The notes below the pieces were generated by a model. That model did no database searches. It saw nothing but the letters and a program-made list of their open reading frames with translations, and was not told the DNA's origin. Shown piece by piece: positions 32,816 to 45,320 of a DNA stretch of 64,000 nucleotides. The stretch is from Anadara kagoshimensis (lineage: Eukaryota; Mollusca; Bivalvia; Arcoida; Arcidae): assembly GCA_021292105.1 (NCBI GenBank), contig CM037872.1, forward strand, positions 9,760,791 to 9,824,790, in the 5' to 3' direction. The position numbers and the translations under genes were made by a program. How positions within the stretch are numbered: the stretch's first letter is position 1; each line of letters starts with the position of its first letter.

Positions 32816-33107
32816 ACTGATTTATTTCAAAATCATTTTTTTTTTAAAAATGACGTCATTTTCATCAAAAGGTTTAAAGTTTGAATATAAAATTTCAAAT
32901 TAAATTTATATTATCTGTACAAGAGGAGAGTTGGTTTGAGTAATTGGTAAGAGTTGAGTTAAGTTAAAAAAAGTTAAGCATTGTTCGTGATCCAGGGAGC
33001 AGATACTTGTCATAGCAATGTCAAGTTCAAACTTAGATTAAATTAAAAAAAAAGTTTTATTCATTATCCATTTCTTTTTTAAAGTTTTTTCTTAACTCTT
33101 GGAGTTT

Positions 33108-34070
33108 TCTTTACTTTGAAAGTGCTTTTAACAAAAAGTACGCAAGTTCTAGTGCATGAATACCAAAGGCTGACTGAGCTCCATTTGATAATTTATTACT
33201 TTAAAATTGCTATTAAGGAAAAGTTCGTGGGTTCTGGTAAATGAGTACCAAAGGTTGCCTGTGAGTTACATGTACTTTGAAATTGCTTTTAAGGAAAAGT
33301 TAGTGGGTTCTGGTGCATGAACACTGAAGGCTGACTGTGAGTCGCATTTGACAACTTATCACTTTGAAATTGCTTTTAACAAAAAGTTAGTTAGTTCTGG
33401 CGCATGAGTACCATCAGTAATTCATTTCAACAAAAGCTTTATCAGCGTTGGAATCTGACACCCACATGTTTAAGATGAAATATGTAAATAAGAGAGTAAA
33501 ACATGTGTCACTCTTGCTTACGGCTTGTGTTGTGCGGCTTGTGTTGTGCAAGAGTTTTACAATTTTTTTTTAAATTTAAAAGTATAAACAGACATATTAG
33601 ATTTTCTGATATTACATCAGAAGAAAAAGATGAAAAGAGGAGGTTAGGATTTTAGAACAGCTTAAATATTTTATTAAGTGTTTTTTTTTATAGAAAAATA
33701 TCTAGATGCATATGGTATTTAACATATGTCATGAAAAAAGTCCTGAAACAGGATTTAAAAAAAAAAAATTGCTGGGTCCCTAAGTAAAATGTAGTTTCAC
33801 AAAATACAATTTCATGAAATATCTTTTTGTTAAATGAATAATTTTTTAAAATAAAAAGCTCAAAGTCCTGAAACAGGATAGAATTGCCGGGTCCCTAAGT
33901 AAAATTTATTTTCACAAAATACAATTTCATGAAATATCTTTCTGTTAAATGAATAATTTTTTAAAATAAAAAATCTCAAAGCTGATAAAGCTGTTGTTGA
34001 AATGAAATTGATGATACTCTTGTACCAGAACTCGCTAACTTTTCGTTTAAAGCAATTTCAAAATAATAAA
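33108..34070. repeat. ~110-bp tandem units plus inverted arms
   Basis: Four units with 'ctttgaaattgcttttaa', 'aaaagttagtgggttctgg' and 'gcatgagtaccaaagg' span 33108-33415. An inverted copy of one unit lies at 33985-34070, with ~80-bp arms. Between them two ~124-bp direct copies start at 33741 and 33865 ('cctgaaacagga'). Confidence 0.65.
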
Positions 34071-34183
34071 TTTTCAATTTTGTTTTAAAATTAAAAATTC
34101 ATAGAAATTTTAACTTCATTTAATTATGATTCTACAATTCCACATTATTATATTCAGGTTTCAAATAATTTAAAATGTTAATT

Positions 34184-34512
34184 TTTGCGGTATCTCAGTT
34201 GTTAAGAGTGCTTGCTCCGTAAGTGGGAGGTTTTAGGTTCAAACCCCCAAGACTTGAAAGTGGGTAGTGACTGTTCTTTTGCCAAACATTTGGCATGCAA
34301 TACCAGTATAAAAGTCATAGTTCTTTTGGATTGGAACTTAAAATAAACAAGGTCCTGTGTCACGGCAGTCATGGCACGATAAAGAACTTTGCTGTATAAT
34401 GCCATCAGGGCAATGCACAAGCAAAGTTTCTGCATCTTCGCCTATAGCTGGCAACATCTTGATATAAGTGAAATATTCTTGACTGAGATGTTAAACACCA
34501 TTACTCAATTCA
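34184..34512 (+). repeat. tRNA-derived SINE 'A', near full length
   Basis: The head GCGGTATCTCAGTTGTTAAG with box B-like GGTTCAAACCC, then 'acttgaaagtgggtagtgac', 'gaactttgctgtataatgcc', 'cgcctatagctggcaaca' and the tail 'cttgactgagatgttaaaca'. Confidence 0.75.
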
Positions 34513-34969
34513 GACCACTCAGTCCATTTAAGTGGTATCAAGTTAACCAATGAAGATGTATAGTTAGTGAAAAAATCCCTTTCTCACCTTAGGTTGACTA
34601 AAGTTGAACCCACAGCACTTGGACACCTTTGGTTTGAAGGGTAATGCCTTAACCACTCAGCCACTGCAGCGGCAGTGGTGAGGTACCTTTGGTTTGAAGG
34701 CTAATGTTGTAAAAACTGAATGTTCCACTGCAGCTACAATGGTGAAGCATGTTCCGTTTGAAACTAATTTCCTTAACCATTCTGCAATCACTATGGCCAC
34801 AGAAATAAATTAAGGATTTTTTTTATTAAAAACAATCAATAAAACAAAGAAAGCAATGGGTAAGTTTGGTAACATGAAACACTTTTAGCATGGTGCTGTA
34901 CAGTTAAAGATTAAAGCTGAAATTTCCAAAATTGTGAACTTGGCAAAGTAATTGTGAAATTGTTAAAAA

Positions 34970-35135
34970 TTGTGATTTTGAATTGTGAATGGGGCAAATT
35001 TTGAATTGTGAATGGGGCAGATTTTAAAATGTGAATGGGGCAGATTTTGAATTGTGAATGGGGCAGATTTTGAAATGTGAATGGGGCAGATTTTGAATTG
35101 TGAATGGGGCAGATTTTGAAATGTGAATGGGAAAG
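34970..35135. repeat. 22-bp minisatellite, about seven units
   Basis: The unit is GAATGGGGCAGATTTTGAA with 'ttgt/atgt' variation. Adjacent units are nearly identical. Confidence 0.9.
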
Positions 35136-35304
35136 AATATTGGCCCTGAAAAAACTCCAGTGAGAGTCTTGGTGTTTATCTTTTATAAAGCGATTTTGCT
35201 CAACACTTGCTTATCTATAATGTGTTTACTTTGTATTCTTATGAGAAAACAACACATAAATAAATAAATAAATGTCTACCTAATATGACTTTACGTGACA
35301 TTAA

Positions 35305-35395
35305 CGAGGTTCGCTGGCGTACCACACGATACCTCATAACGTTTCTGCGGAACTATTATTTTCAATAGACATGAAAATGCATGATGGCATGTTTA
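35305..35395. mobile_element. Half copy of the 'ggttcgc..gtaccac' MITE
   Basis: 'gaggttcgctggcgtaccac' followed by 'acgatacctcataacgtttc' matches one arm of the element at 50015-50205; the second arm is missing. Confidence 0.5.
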
Positions 35396-35858
35396 CCTCA
35401 TAATAATTAGGTTATTTCGTAAATATTTTACGAAAAATGATTTTGATCACATAGAACTTTTTTGTGGTTACCAAAATGAATGTGATCCATTACATATTAT
35501 ACTAGCATAATTTCACAGCACTAGAGGGCCATTTTGGAATACAATTTCTCATCAGTGGTGCTTAGGCTGAAATTTTGAAGCCAAACTTTTTTCTATACAA
35601 GAGCATAATGTTTACTCAAATTTAATCCAGTTAAAGAAAGTGTTTGATGGGATGTTTTCCCATAAAAATGGAGTTATTTCATAAATGGTTTCAAAAAAAA
35701 TGATCTGCACAAACCCTAGTATTTTGATCAAGTAGTACATTGCAGTGATTTTGTTTGCCTGAAATTACCATTTAATGCTTGTAGTGTCTTCCCTCTGTGG
35801 ACAAATGACTTAAATTTTCCAATTTGACTACTGCCATTCTCTGAAGGATTGTGATACC

Positions 35859-36808
35859 TATGGAATTCGAAAGTCACATTAATTAGTTAAACTCAATTTA
35901 TCTCAGTTAAATTAAGTTTAACTCAGTTAAACTTAATTTAACTGACAAATAATTCACATGAACTGGACTATCTCTTATTAACTGGAGATAAACCTGGTTA
36001 TTCTCATTTTTGTGACTTTCGCGTCAGTTAATGGTAGTTGTAACTATTATTAACTGACAATTTTCATTAACTGCAGATAAGTTGAGTTGTTCAGTTCATG
36101 CGAGATAATAACGTCACTCAGTTAATGATAATTGTCAATCGAACAGTCTTTTGTAAGGTCCTATTTCATTGGTTGGTGCTTTTACCGGATACGGATGCTG
36201 GTTACCACGGGTAAACAACATTGTCTCGACCACCACGTTTTTTGCAAGTTCGTCTGTTATAATAGTTTAATAGTTTTTGTCTTTTCTGCGAAGTATATTT
36301 TATAGTGTTTTATTCTATATCACTACTACGCCTACCTACCTACATACAAAGTGTTAATGTCCAACGAGTGTATTTATTCTTCATAGTGTAAAAATGTCCA
36401 CAGAGTCCATATTTTCGCGAAGAAAGAGACACGGAATACAACAACAATAATAGTTAAACAATGCCACAGTCGACTTTTAAAAGTATGGCATATGGGAAAG
36501 CAGACGTGGATCAAAATGCTTGCTGAGTTCATACGAGTTAATTTTCAGTTCATAGCAATTATTCCTCAGTCAAGTCATATTAAAAGCAGATAAAATCGAT
36601 TTATCTGAGTTAAATTAAGTTTTTCTCCAGTTAAGTTGAATTAATTTGCATTTTCTCAGTTAAACTAAGATATTCTGTAATTCGCATTAACTGCAGTTAA
36701 TGCAAATTAATTGGCATTAACTGAGTTAAATTAAGTTTAACTGAGTTAAACTTAATTTAACTGAAATAAATTGAGTTTAACTAATTTATGTGACTTTCGA
36801 ATTCCATA
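35859..36808. mobile_element. 950-bp inverted-repeat transposon with hairpin ends, 6-bp duplication GATACC
   Basis: Both ends start TATGGAATTCGAAAGTCACA, are alike for about 95 bp, and are flanked by GATACC (35853-35858 and 36809-36814). Inside each terminal repeat is a perfect 39-bp palindrome with 19-bp arms (AGTTAAATTAAGTTTAACT) and a single central base. Further AGTTAA blocks lie towards the middle. The core (36110-36480) is higher in GC and has no ORF. The superfamily is unknown to me. Confidence 0.75.
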
Positions 36809-37519
36809 GATACCAGTGCAAAATGTTTACACAAATCAGATCCAGTCGTCCAATACTGTCCAGGCCCGGCTCGCCATTTTCATGATTATTTCTTTTAATT
36901 TAGCAAATCTTTTTAAACTACAAATAAATACTAAGAAGGCTGCTTGATTTTCAAAATTACGCATAAAGTACCAACTGTCTTGAAAACTTTACAAAATTAT
37001 TCAGGTTCAATTTTGCCAGATTTTTCCTCCAGAGCACCCGGCCTCACTTCCCTGGTGGAAGTTTACATGTTTAACCTAACGTGTCAGTTTCAAAGTTTTA
37101 ACTTTGCTTTTGAATATTGATTTTTACATGGATTAGTATGTTTAAAATTAATTAAGAAATGACTGTGAGACTTGGTTTTGGTCGACAAGATTTTCAGATA
37201 TTGTCATAAGATAACATCCTTGCAATGAGAACACCAACTGTTGCAAATATGATAAAATATAATTTGCTACTTAGAAACTATAGTTTCCCCAAATTTTAAA
37301 GGCAGAAGGCAGTGCAGGGTTCTTATTGGACTTTATTTGGGTCTGATATAGGGCCCCATTAACTTTTTAAAATCTTATGATTTTCACAATTTGAAAACAA
37401 AAAAAGTTACAAAGGTGACTCTAAAAATGGCAAAAAACAGTTTTAAAATATTTATAAATATATGTCACAACATAAACAAATAATACTAATATATATTAGT
37501 ATTAAAATCAGAATTTTAA

Positions 37520-37550
37520 TTTTCCAGATTTTTTTTTTTTTTTTTTTTTT
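37520..37550. repeat. Poly-T tract
   Basis: A run of about 23 T after 'ttttccagat'. It may be a retroposed tail on the other strand, but nothing adjacent identifies a source. Confidence 0.6.
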
Positions 37551-37633
37551 TGTTAATAAATGACTTTAAAACTTGAACCTCTTCCACAAAATTTTCATAT
37601 AATAACGTAACTGATATTTGATCTCATTAACCA

Positions 37634-37946
37634 TTTTTAGCTCAACTGGCTATAGCCAGCTGAGCTTATGCCATGGTGAAGCGTGTGTCCGTGCGTCCGT
37701 GCGTCCGTGCGTCCGTGCGTGCGTCCGTGCGTAAACTTTAATCTTCTCCTCTGAAACCACTGGGCCAATTGAAACCAAATTTGGTGTGGAAAGTCCTTAG
37801 GTGGAGTAGATTAAAGTTTGTACAAATCAACTTCCTGCGGCATCCAAGATGGCCGCCATTGCTATAAATAGCAAAAACCTATAAATGGTTGTTACATGTT
37901 TATTTTAGAATCGATTTAGTTCAAATTTGAGATTTAGAAAGTAGAT
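37634..37946 (+). mobile_element. Pearl-like element cut by the assembly gap
   Basis: The head TTTTTAGCTCAACTGGCTAT with hairpin, (GTGCGTCC)n microsatellite and the first ~200 bases of the 312-bp unit match 10146-10445 closely. The sequence then runs into Ns, and the element's end is not found after the gap. Confidence 0.75.
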
Positions 37947-38946
37947 NNNNNNNNNNNNNNNNNNNNNNNNNNNNNNNNNNNNNNNNNNNNNNNNNNNNNN
38001 NNNNNNNNNNNNNNNNNNNNNNNNNNNNNNNNNNNNNNNNNNNNNNNNNNNNNNNNNNNNNNNNNNNNNNNNNNNNNNNNNNNNNNNNNNNNNNNNNNNN
38101 NNNNNNNNNNNNNNNNNNNNNNNNNNNNNNNNNNNNNNNNNNNNNNNNNNNNNNNNNNNNNNNNNNNNNNNNNNNNNNNNNNNNNNNNNNNNNNNNNNNN
38201 NNNNNNNNNNNNNNNNNNNNNNNNNNNNNNNNNNNNNNNNNNNNNNNNNNNNNNNNNNNNNNNNNNNNNNNNNNNNNNNNNNNNNNNNNNNNNNNNNNNN
38301 NNNNNNNNNNNNNNNNNNNNNNNNNNNNNNNNNNNNNNNNNNNNNNNNNNNNNNNNNNNNNNNNNNNNNNNNNNNNNNNNNNNNNNNNNNNNNNNNNNNN
38401 NNNNNNNNNNNNNNNNNNNNNNNNNNNNNNNNNNNNNNNNNNNNNNNNNNNNNNNNNNNNNNNNNNNNNNNNNNNNNNNNNNNNNNNNNNNNNNNNNNNN
38501 NNNNNNNNNNNNNNNNNNNNNNNNNNNNNNNNNNNNNNNNNNNNNNNNNNNNNNNNNNNNNNNNNNNNNNNNNNNNNNNNNNNNNNNNNNNNNNNNNNNN
38601 NNNNNNNNNNNNNNNNNNNNNNNNNNNNNNNNNNNNNNNNNNNNNNNNNNNNNNNNNNNNNNNNNNNNNNNNNNNNNNNNNNNNNNNNNNNNNNNNNNNN
38701 NNNNNNNNNNNNNNNNNNNNNNNNNNNNNNNNNNNNNNNNNNNNNNNNNNNNNNNNNNNNNNNNNNNNNNNNNNNNNNNNNNNNNNNNNNNNNNNNNNNN
38801 NNNNNNNNNNNNNNNNNNNNNNNNNNNNNNNNNNNNNNNNNNNNNNNNNNNNNNNNNNNNNNNNNNNNNNNNNNNNNNNNNNNNNNNNNNNNNNNNNNNN
38901 NNNNNNNNNNNNNNNNNNNNNNNNNNNNNNNNNNNNNNNNNNNNNN
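37947..38946. other. Assembly gap of exactly 1000 N
   Basis: The round size suggests a placeholder of unknown true length. It begins inside a tandem-array-bearing pearl-like element, a plausible cause of the break. The long ORF reported across it is an artefact. Confidence 0.98.
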
Positions 38947-39279
38947 TTTTTTTTTTTGGAAAAGTTTTTTTAAATAATACTTCATAATAAATCTTGAATA
39001 ATACCGGTACTGCAAAATAATTCTAAAAATTCAATAAACAGTATAGGTTCTATCTCAATTGATGTGAAGGAGGTGTTCTCTTGAGTTTATTTATCAAGAC
39101 CCTTTACAATTACTAGAAACTTGGCAGTTGTGAAATGTGACATGGATCTTGGACTGGTATGTTTGTATTTAATTTGTATTTACATTTTCCTACATATAAG
39201 ACATGAAATAGACTTTGTGTAATGTCAATTAGCTAGTAGCTAAATGCATATATAATTAATAATTTAAACAAAATTTTTA

Positions 39280-39450
39280 AAAGTTTGATTTAGAATCTAT
39301 GAATTTACACATCGTAATCAGGGGTTACATGAGATGACGCATGTGTGTCCACTCAGTCTTCAAAGCACAACAAATGACTGCACAAAACCATGGGTGGGCA
39401 TGTAACCCCTAATTACCATGTGTAAATCCATGGAATCTAAATCAATTTTG
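39280..39450. mobile_element. Short palindromic MITE with ~50-bp arms
   Basis: 'tttgatttagaatctatgaa' at 39284 and its inverse 'ccatggaatctaaatcaatt' at 39428, with inner arms 'atcaggggttacatg' and 'catgtaacccctaat'. The central ~65 bp is unrelated. Confidence 0.65.
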
Positions 39451-39455
39451 TTTAA

Positions 39456-40112
39456 TTAGCTCAACTAACTATAGCTTGTAAGCGTATAACATGGTGAAGT
39501 GTGTGTCCATCTGTAAACTTTAATCTCCTCCTCTGAAACCACTCTGCCAATTGGAACCCAATTTGGAATGGAAGGTCCCAAGGATGAATAAACCAGGCGA
39601 CTCCACCTGACATACAAGATGGCCACTATTGCAAACCCTATAAATGGTCATTACACGTTTATCAACTATTCAGTTCAAATTTGATATTTAGAAAGTAGAT
39701 GTCTAGCCATTTAATGTATGGAATGGGTTTTTCAGTAACTTTTTCTATTTACTTGTAATTAGCAGAATATGCTAAATTTAAACGATTATATGAAAAATCT
39801 TCTTCTCGGAAACTACAAAGACAGTTGAAACCAAATTTGGGTTGGGAAGTCCCTAGGTAGAGTAGATGAAAGTTTGAAAAAATCAACATCCTGCAACATC
39901 CAAGATGGTTTCCATTGCTATAAATAGCAAAAACCTGTAAATGGTCATTACACGTTTATTTATTAATCGATTTAGTTCAAATTTGAGATATAAATTGAAA
40001 ATGTACAAGCCTAGTCATGTAATATGTAATTGTTTTGTTGACTAAATTTTCACAATATGACAGGCATCTTGTCTGCCAGTTGAGCAATACAGGCCCTATT
40101 GGGCCTCTTGTT
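39456..40112 (+). mobile_element. Pearl-like element, short form with 312-bp-type units only
   Basis: The head TTAGCTCAACTAACTATAGC is degraded. Two units with 'aaccaaatttgg' and 'catccaagatgg' follow, and the end is GCCAGTTGAGCAATACAGGC with GGGCCTCTTGTT. No 145-bp array. Confidence 0.7.
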
Positions 40113-40373
40113 AAGATTATCACTAATTAAAAAAAATAAAAAAGGGACCCCAAAAATGGCAAAATAAAATAGACAAAAATAAAAATAAATTCATGTCGAA
40201 AAATTGAATTGAGACAAATGAAACTAATAAACTAAGAAATAAGGACCAAGTATAGAGCCTTGAGGAACACTAGCAAAAATATTTTTTATTTTTTTTTTAT
40301 CAGAAGAATTTTTTGATAACAACTCTTTGTTTTCTCATTCTTAAGTAACTGCAAAATCACAGAAGTTCAGAAC

Positions 40374-40622
40374 CAGGCACTGGTTTCACAGTCATTCCTA
40401 ATCTAAATTTTGCCAATTTCAAATATTATTAATTTTGTTAATTGTAAAGATATTTGGGGATTTAAGGTATCATTTTAAAGACCCCTTCAATTTGATAACA
40501 TTTATATTTAGTTTTTCTTTAAAAAATGTTAAGTTTTTGTTCAAAAAAGAGCATCAAAATTGGCTAAATTTAAATTAAGGTAGATCTTAGTCAAGAAATG
40601 TTTGTGAAATTGGGACCAGATG
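40374..40622. mobile_element. Palindromic AT-rich MITE, complete copy
   Basis: 'ctggtttcacagtcattcc' at 40380 and the inverse 'aagaaatgtttgtgaaattg' at 40595, with central 'tatttagtttttctttaa'. About 245 bp. Confidence 0.6.
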
Positions 40623-40790
40623 TACCAATATTTCAAAGCTTTAGCATTAAACCTTTGTGCTGAACTCATTTAGATTGATATAACTTGATTTCTTTGAAAA
40701 ATTCTGCAAATGCCCTAAAAATAGTTTCAACTTTGTTAGATTTAGAAATACACTCTTTGTTTTTTGTTTTTGTTTTTTTTTATTATTTTT

Positions 40791-42350
40791 TTTTAGCTCA
40801 CCTGAGCCGAAAGGCTCAGATGAGCTATTGCTATCTATCACCGTCCGTCGTCCGTCGTCCGTCGTTCGTCGTCCGTCGTCCGTCGTGCGTAAACTTTACA
40901 TTTTAATCTTCTTCTCCAAAACTACTGAGCCAAATTTGATGAAACTTGGTGATTATTATGCCTGGGTAACAGGCTTTCAAAATTGTGTTCGGGGTTTGAC
41001 CACGCCCAACAATATGGCTGCCGTTACTCTAAATAGCCAAAAGACAAAAAATCTTCTTCTCTGAAACCAAAAGGTGCAGGCAAATTTTGATTGGATATTT
41101 GGATTCAGGATACCTAGATACACTAAAATTGTGTTTTTCATGAAAATTGGACGAAAAATAGGTTACGCGTTTTTTGCGTAAAATTATGTAATTTTTAAAA
41201 TGAGACATTTATTGTTATAACTTCATAATGGCTGAAGATAATTGTATGGAGTTTTCACTGTTGATCTTGTCTTGCGATTTTCTTCCGATTGATGTCAAGG
41301 TCAAAGGTCAAGGTCATGTCCCAGTTTTTGACCTTTGATAAAAATTGCTATTTTTTAAACATTTCTGGTGATAATGACTTAGGATTTTTGGTTAATTGTA
41401 GGTATTGACATGACGATCATTTTGATATATCGATTAAGTTCATGGGTTCAAAGGTCAAGGTCACAGATGTACAAGTTTACCAAAATAGTTAATTATCTGC
41501 AAAACTATGAACTTTTTGTATAGGCATATATATTAGAATATTGTAGGTAATGGCCCAATGGTCATTTTGATATATAAATAAAGGTCATGAGTTCAAAGGT
41601 CAAGGTCACAGATGTAAACAAGTACTGAAATGATTATTTATCTCAAAAACTATGAACTTTTTGTATAGGCATGTATATTAGAATATTTTAGGTATTATCC
41701 TAACGATCATTTTGATATATGAATGAAGGTCATGGGTTCAAAGGTCAAGGTCACAGATGTGAATGAATACCTGAATGGTTAATTATCTTGAAAACTGTTA
41801 ACTTTTTGGATATGCATGTATATTAGAATATTGTAGGTATTAGCCTAACAACCATTTTGATATATGAATGAAGGTTATGGGTTCAAAGGTCAAGGTCACA
41901 GATGTGAACAAGATCTGAAATGATTATTTATCTCAAAAACTATGAACTTTTTGTATAGGCATGTATATTAGACTATTTAGGTATTATCCTAATGATCATT
42001 TTGATATATGAATGAAGGTCATGGGTTCAAAGGTCAAGGTCACAGATGCGAATGAATACCTAAATGGTTAATTATCTTAAAAACTATTAACTTTTTGTAT
42101 AGGCATGTATATTAGAATATTGTTGGTACTGGCACAGTGGTCATTTTGATAGATGAATGAAGAGCATGGGTTCAAATGTCAAGATCACAGATACAAACAA
42201 GTACTGAGATGATTATTTATCTCAAAAACTATAAACTTTTTGTATAGGGATGTATATTAGAATATTGGCCGAATTATCATTTTGATATTTGAATGAAGCT
42301 CATGGCTTCAAAGGTCACAGGTGAGCGTTAAGGCCCATGGGCCTCTTGTT
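40791..42350 (+). mobile_element. Pearl-like element, full structure, near twin of 59393-60922
   Basis: The head AGCTCACCTGAGCC..GGCTCAGATGAGCT is a perfect-looking hairpin, followed by (GTCGTCC)n, 'aaactttacattttaatctt', the conserved core, and about seven 145-bp units with AAAGGTCAAGGTCACAG. The end is CAGGTGAGCG, the palindrome GGCCCATGGGCC and TCTTGTT. ORFs over the head (CVNFTF..) are by-products. Confidence 0.85.
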
Positions 42351-42603
42351 TTTTTTTTTTTTTTTTGTTAAAAAGAAAAAGACATTGATGAGAAACTATT
42401 CAAATATGCATAGGACTGTCCCAAGAAATTAACTTGATTAAAAATTTCTCCATTTAACTGTAAAAATCTGTTTTTCAAAAATATATAGTTTTTGTAGAGT
42501 TTATGAAATTCATTTTTTGTGAACCAGTTTTATCTAAAACAGATATAAAGGCATTTTACAGAATTGTTAAATAATTTTTTTGAACTTGTTCAAGTACTTT
42601 TTT

Positions 42604-42845
42604 ATCTTTAAGAAAATTTGTCAGTAATTTAATCCTGAGCTGATTAAGAAAATGTGTCAGTAATTCAATCCTGAGCTGATTAAGAAAATGTGTCAGTAAT
42701 TTAATCCTGAGCTCATTAAGAAAATGTGTCAGTAATTTAATCCTGAGCTCATTAAGAAAATGTGTCAGTAATTTAATCCTGAGCTGATTAAGAAAATTTG
42801 TCAGTTATTTAATCCTGAACTGATTTTAATGAGAAATTTACTTTT
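42604..42845. repeat. 36-bp minisatellite, about six units
   Basis: Unit: TCAGTAATTTAATCCTGAGC then 'tgattaagaaaatgtg'. Units differ by one or two bases. Confidence 0.9.
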
Positions 42846-43029
42846 TAAGATGCAGAATCATCTAAATTTCTCTTCTAGTAATTTCAAATTTTTATTTTTA
42901 TTATTTTAAGAAAAAAATAGAAATACAAGCTGAACATTTTATACAATTTATTGATTTATTGTATTATACATATTGCTCGAGAAGGGTAAACAATCTTGCT
43001 TGCATGATTATAGTGATAAGTTGTAGTTA

Positions 43030-44265
43030 ACCAGGCCTCGTTTCACAATCATTCCATAACTAAGATTTTCCTTAACATGAATTTGGCAAATTTCAAAACT
43101 TTAAAAATTTGTTCATTGTAAAGATATTTAAGAATTAAAAGTATTATTTTAAAGATCATTTCAATATGATTAAATTTATGTTTAGTTTTTATCATATCTA
43201 AATAATTTTTGTTTAGTTTTGAGGCATTTTGGAATGTTAGGTGTCATTTTGAAGATCATTTCAATCAAAAACAAACATACTAATACATTCCCAGTCACAA
43301 TCCAGAAGCAAAGTAAAAAGTTTGGAACTGACTGGGATGTGAGACCAGGTGCACAAAAAACATTGACCTTTGGGAAGGAAATTGACAAACTTTTTCACAC
43401 TAGAACCAGAATCTGGGATGTGAGAGGCACCAAGATCTTTCCTACCATTCAAAAGTCATGGCGATATAACTGGGGTAGACTAACTAGCTTTTAAGGATAC
43501 GTTGAGCTGGGACATATTATTCAAAGTTCTACATTTTAATCATGGATGTCATACAAAGAATGAGATTTGTAGCAGCAAGGAAACATACCAATCTATGTCC
43601 AAATCAAAATCCCAAAATAATAAACTTTGAAAACTGGTAAATTAAGCTGTGAACATCTACCAGGGAAGTGAGACTAGGTGCTTGTGAAGGGTACCATAAT
43701 CACCTCATGACACAGAGAGTGAGTGAGTGAGTAATGGGGTTTAACGTCCCAGTCAAGAATATTTCACTTATATCGAGACGTCGCCAGCTATAGGCGAATG
43801 TGCAGAAATTTTGCCTGTGCGTTGCACTGATGGCATTATACAGCAGGGTTCTTTATCGTGCCAAGCCTACCAAGACACGGGACCTCGGTTATTTTAAGTT
43901 CCCATCCGAAAGAACCGTGACTTTCATTTCGTAATGCCGAGTGCTTGGCGAAAGAACAGTCACTACCCACTTTTAAGTCTTGGGTCAGACGCGACCGGGG
44001 TTCGAACCCACGACCTCCCACTTACGGAGCGAGCACTCTACCAACTGAGCTACCGCAGTGGTTCCCTGACACAGAGACATGGGGATGGAAGAACAGATGG
44101 ATGAAAAACAATATAAAACATATTGTAAACATACTTATTTTCATGTACAAGTTAGTTGTACATGCATTAGTTTTGTCAAAAATGTTAAAAGATATTGTCA
44201 AAATTTGCCAGATTTAAGTTGAGGAAAATGTTATTTAAGAAATGATTGTGAAGCTGGGACCAGTG
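43030..44265. mobile_element. Palindromic AT-rich MITE with later insertions
   Basis: 'cctcgtttcacaatcattcc' at 43036 and the inverse 'aagaaatgattgtgaagctg' at 44238 bound the unit. Between them are two copies of the 'caaaaacaaacatactaat' repeat (43264, ~43580) and a complete SINE (43719-44066). Confidence 0.55.
43719..44066 (-). mobile_element. Full-length tRNA-derived SINE 'A' with 11-bp duplication
   Basis: TGACACAGAGA flanks both sides (43708-43718 and 44067-44077). The tRNA-like head, read on -, has GCGGTAGCTCAGTTGGTAG (box A) and GGGTTCGAACCCC (box B) and can fold as a tRNA with CGT at the anticodon position. The ~270-bp body and tail 'gacgttaaaccccattactc' are shared with six other copies here. 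It is the best reference copy for the family. Confidence 0.85.
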
Positions 44266-45320
44266 CTTGTCTATTTAGATATTAATTGAATTAAATTATA
44301 TTGTTAAAATTAAACATGAAACTGACACTGTTATTTTGTGCACAAATGGGATTTCTTCAAATTTGAAATTCCTCAAAAACTAAGGTATACTCCCTCATGC
44401 AAAGCATTACCTTGGCTAAATTTGGTAAAATATATTTAAGTCCTTTAGGTATCTTTTCAACATCTTGAAAACAATTTTTGGTTTCATAATTTCGGTCCAA
44501 GCACTACTGATGAGGAACTGTATTCCGAAACGGCCTTTCTAGTGCTGTAAAATTAAAACTAGTATAATATGTAATTCACTTACACCAGTAAGCAATTTTC
44601 TAGAATCGAAATTTTTTCATCATTTCCCCAAAACACTTCATTTGATCTAAAATGCACAAAAATGCCTTCATTTACTTGTACTTCCTAATCGGAACCGGAA
44701 TAGATTTATTAAGAATGTTTTGGACAGAATATCTTTTTACCTTTTTTATGATTATTTTATAAAGAAAAAGAAAAAATGAAATTTATAAAAATTGATAAAT
44801 GTATTAACCAAAAAAGAAAAAAAGATTAAAAAAATCAATCAATAAATAAATAAAATGATAAATAAGTAAATAAATAAATTTGGTATTGTTTTACCACATT
44901 CTTGAATGAGAATTTTTCAGTGAAGCTCATGCTAAAGTTTTCAATGAATCGCTATTTAAATAATAATTAAAAAAAATTTAATTTGATAAATTTGATATTC
45001 ATGCAATACTGTTTTTTACTCTAATAATAATAAATAAATAAATAAATAAATAAATCAGGTATTTGTTTTAACACATTCTTGAATCGGAATTTTCAGCGAA
45101 GTTAAGGTAAACTTTTCACAGAATTGCTATTTAAATAATAATTAAAAAATATTAATTTGATAAATTTCATATGCTTAATATTCATTCAATACAGTTTTTT
45201 AACTCTAATTAAAAAGACAACAAAAAAGTTATCATGTACAAAACACTATTTAAAACTCCCAATAGAAACACTTGTATGACACTTGTATTTGAATGTTAAA
45301 ATATTGTTGAAGACCGTATT
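44266..45320. other. AT-rich repeats and simple sequence
   Basis: It holds (AAAT)n runs at about 44845-44880 and 45027-45055, and two related ~200-bp blocks around 44880-45010 and 45060-45190. A dispersed segment 'gaactgtattccgaaacggc' (44514) is the inverse of material at 35480-35560. No gene. Confidence 0.5.

Noticed and set aside
37921-39015. Long minus-strand ORF of 364 codons
   Set aside because: Almost entirely unknown residues: it is the N gap read as open frame.
43219-43494. 91-codon ORF between repeats
   Set aside because: It lies in the dispersed 'caaaaacaaacatactaat' repeat, which is non-coding in its other copies.
43983-44060. Functional tRNA gene on the minus strand
   Set aside because: Boxes A and B are good, but the sequence continues into a shared ~270-bp body with target duplications, so it is a SINE head.
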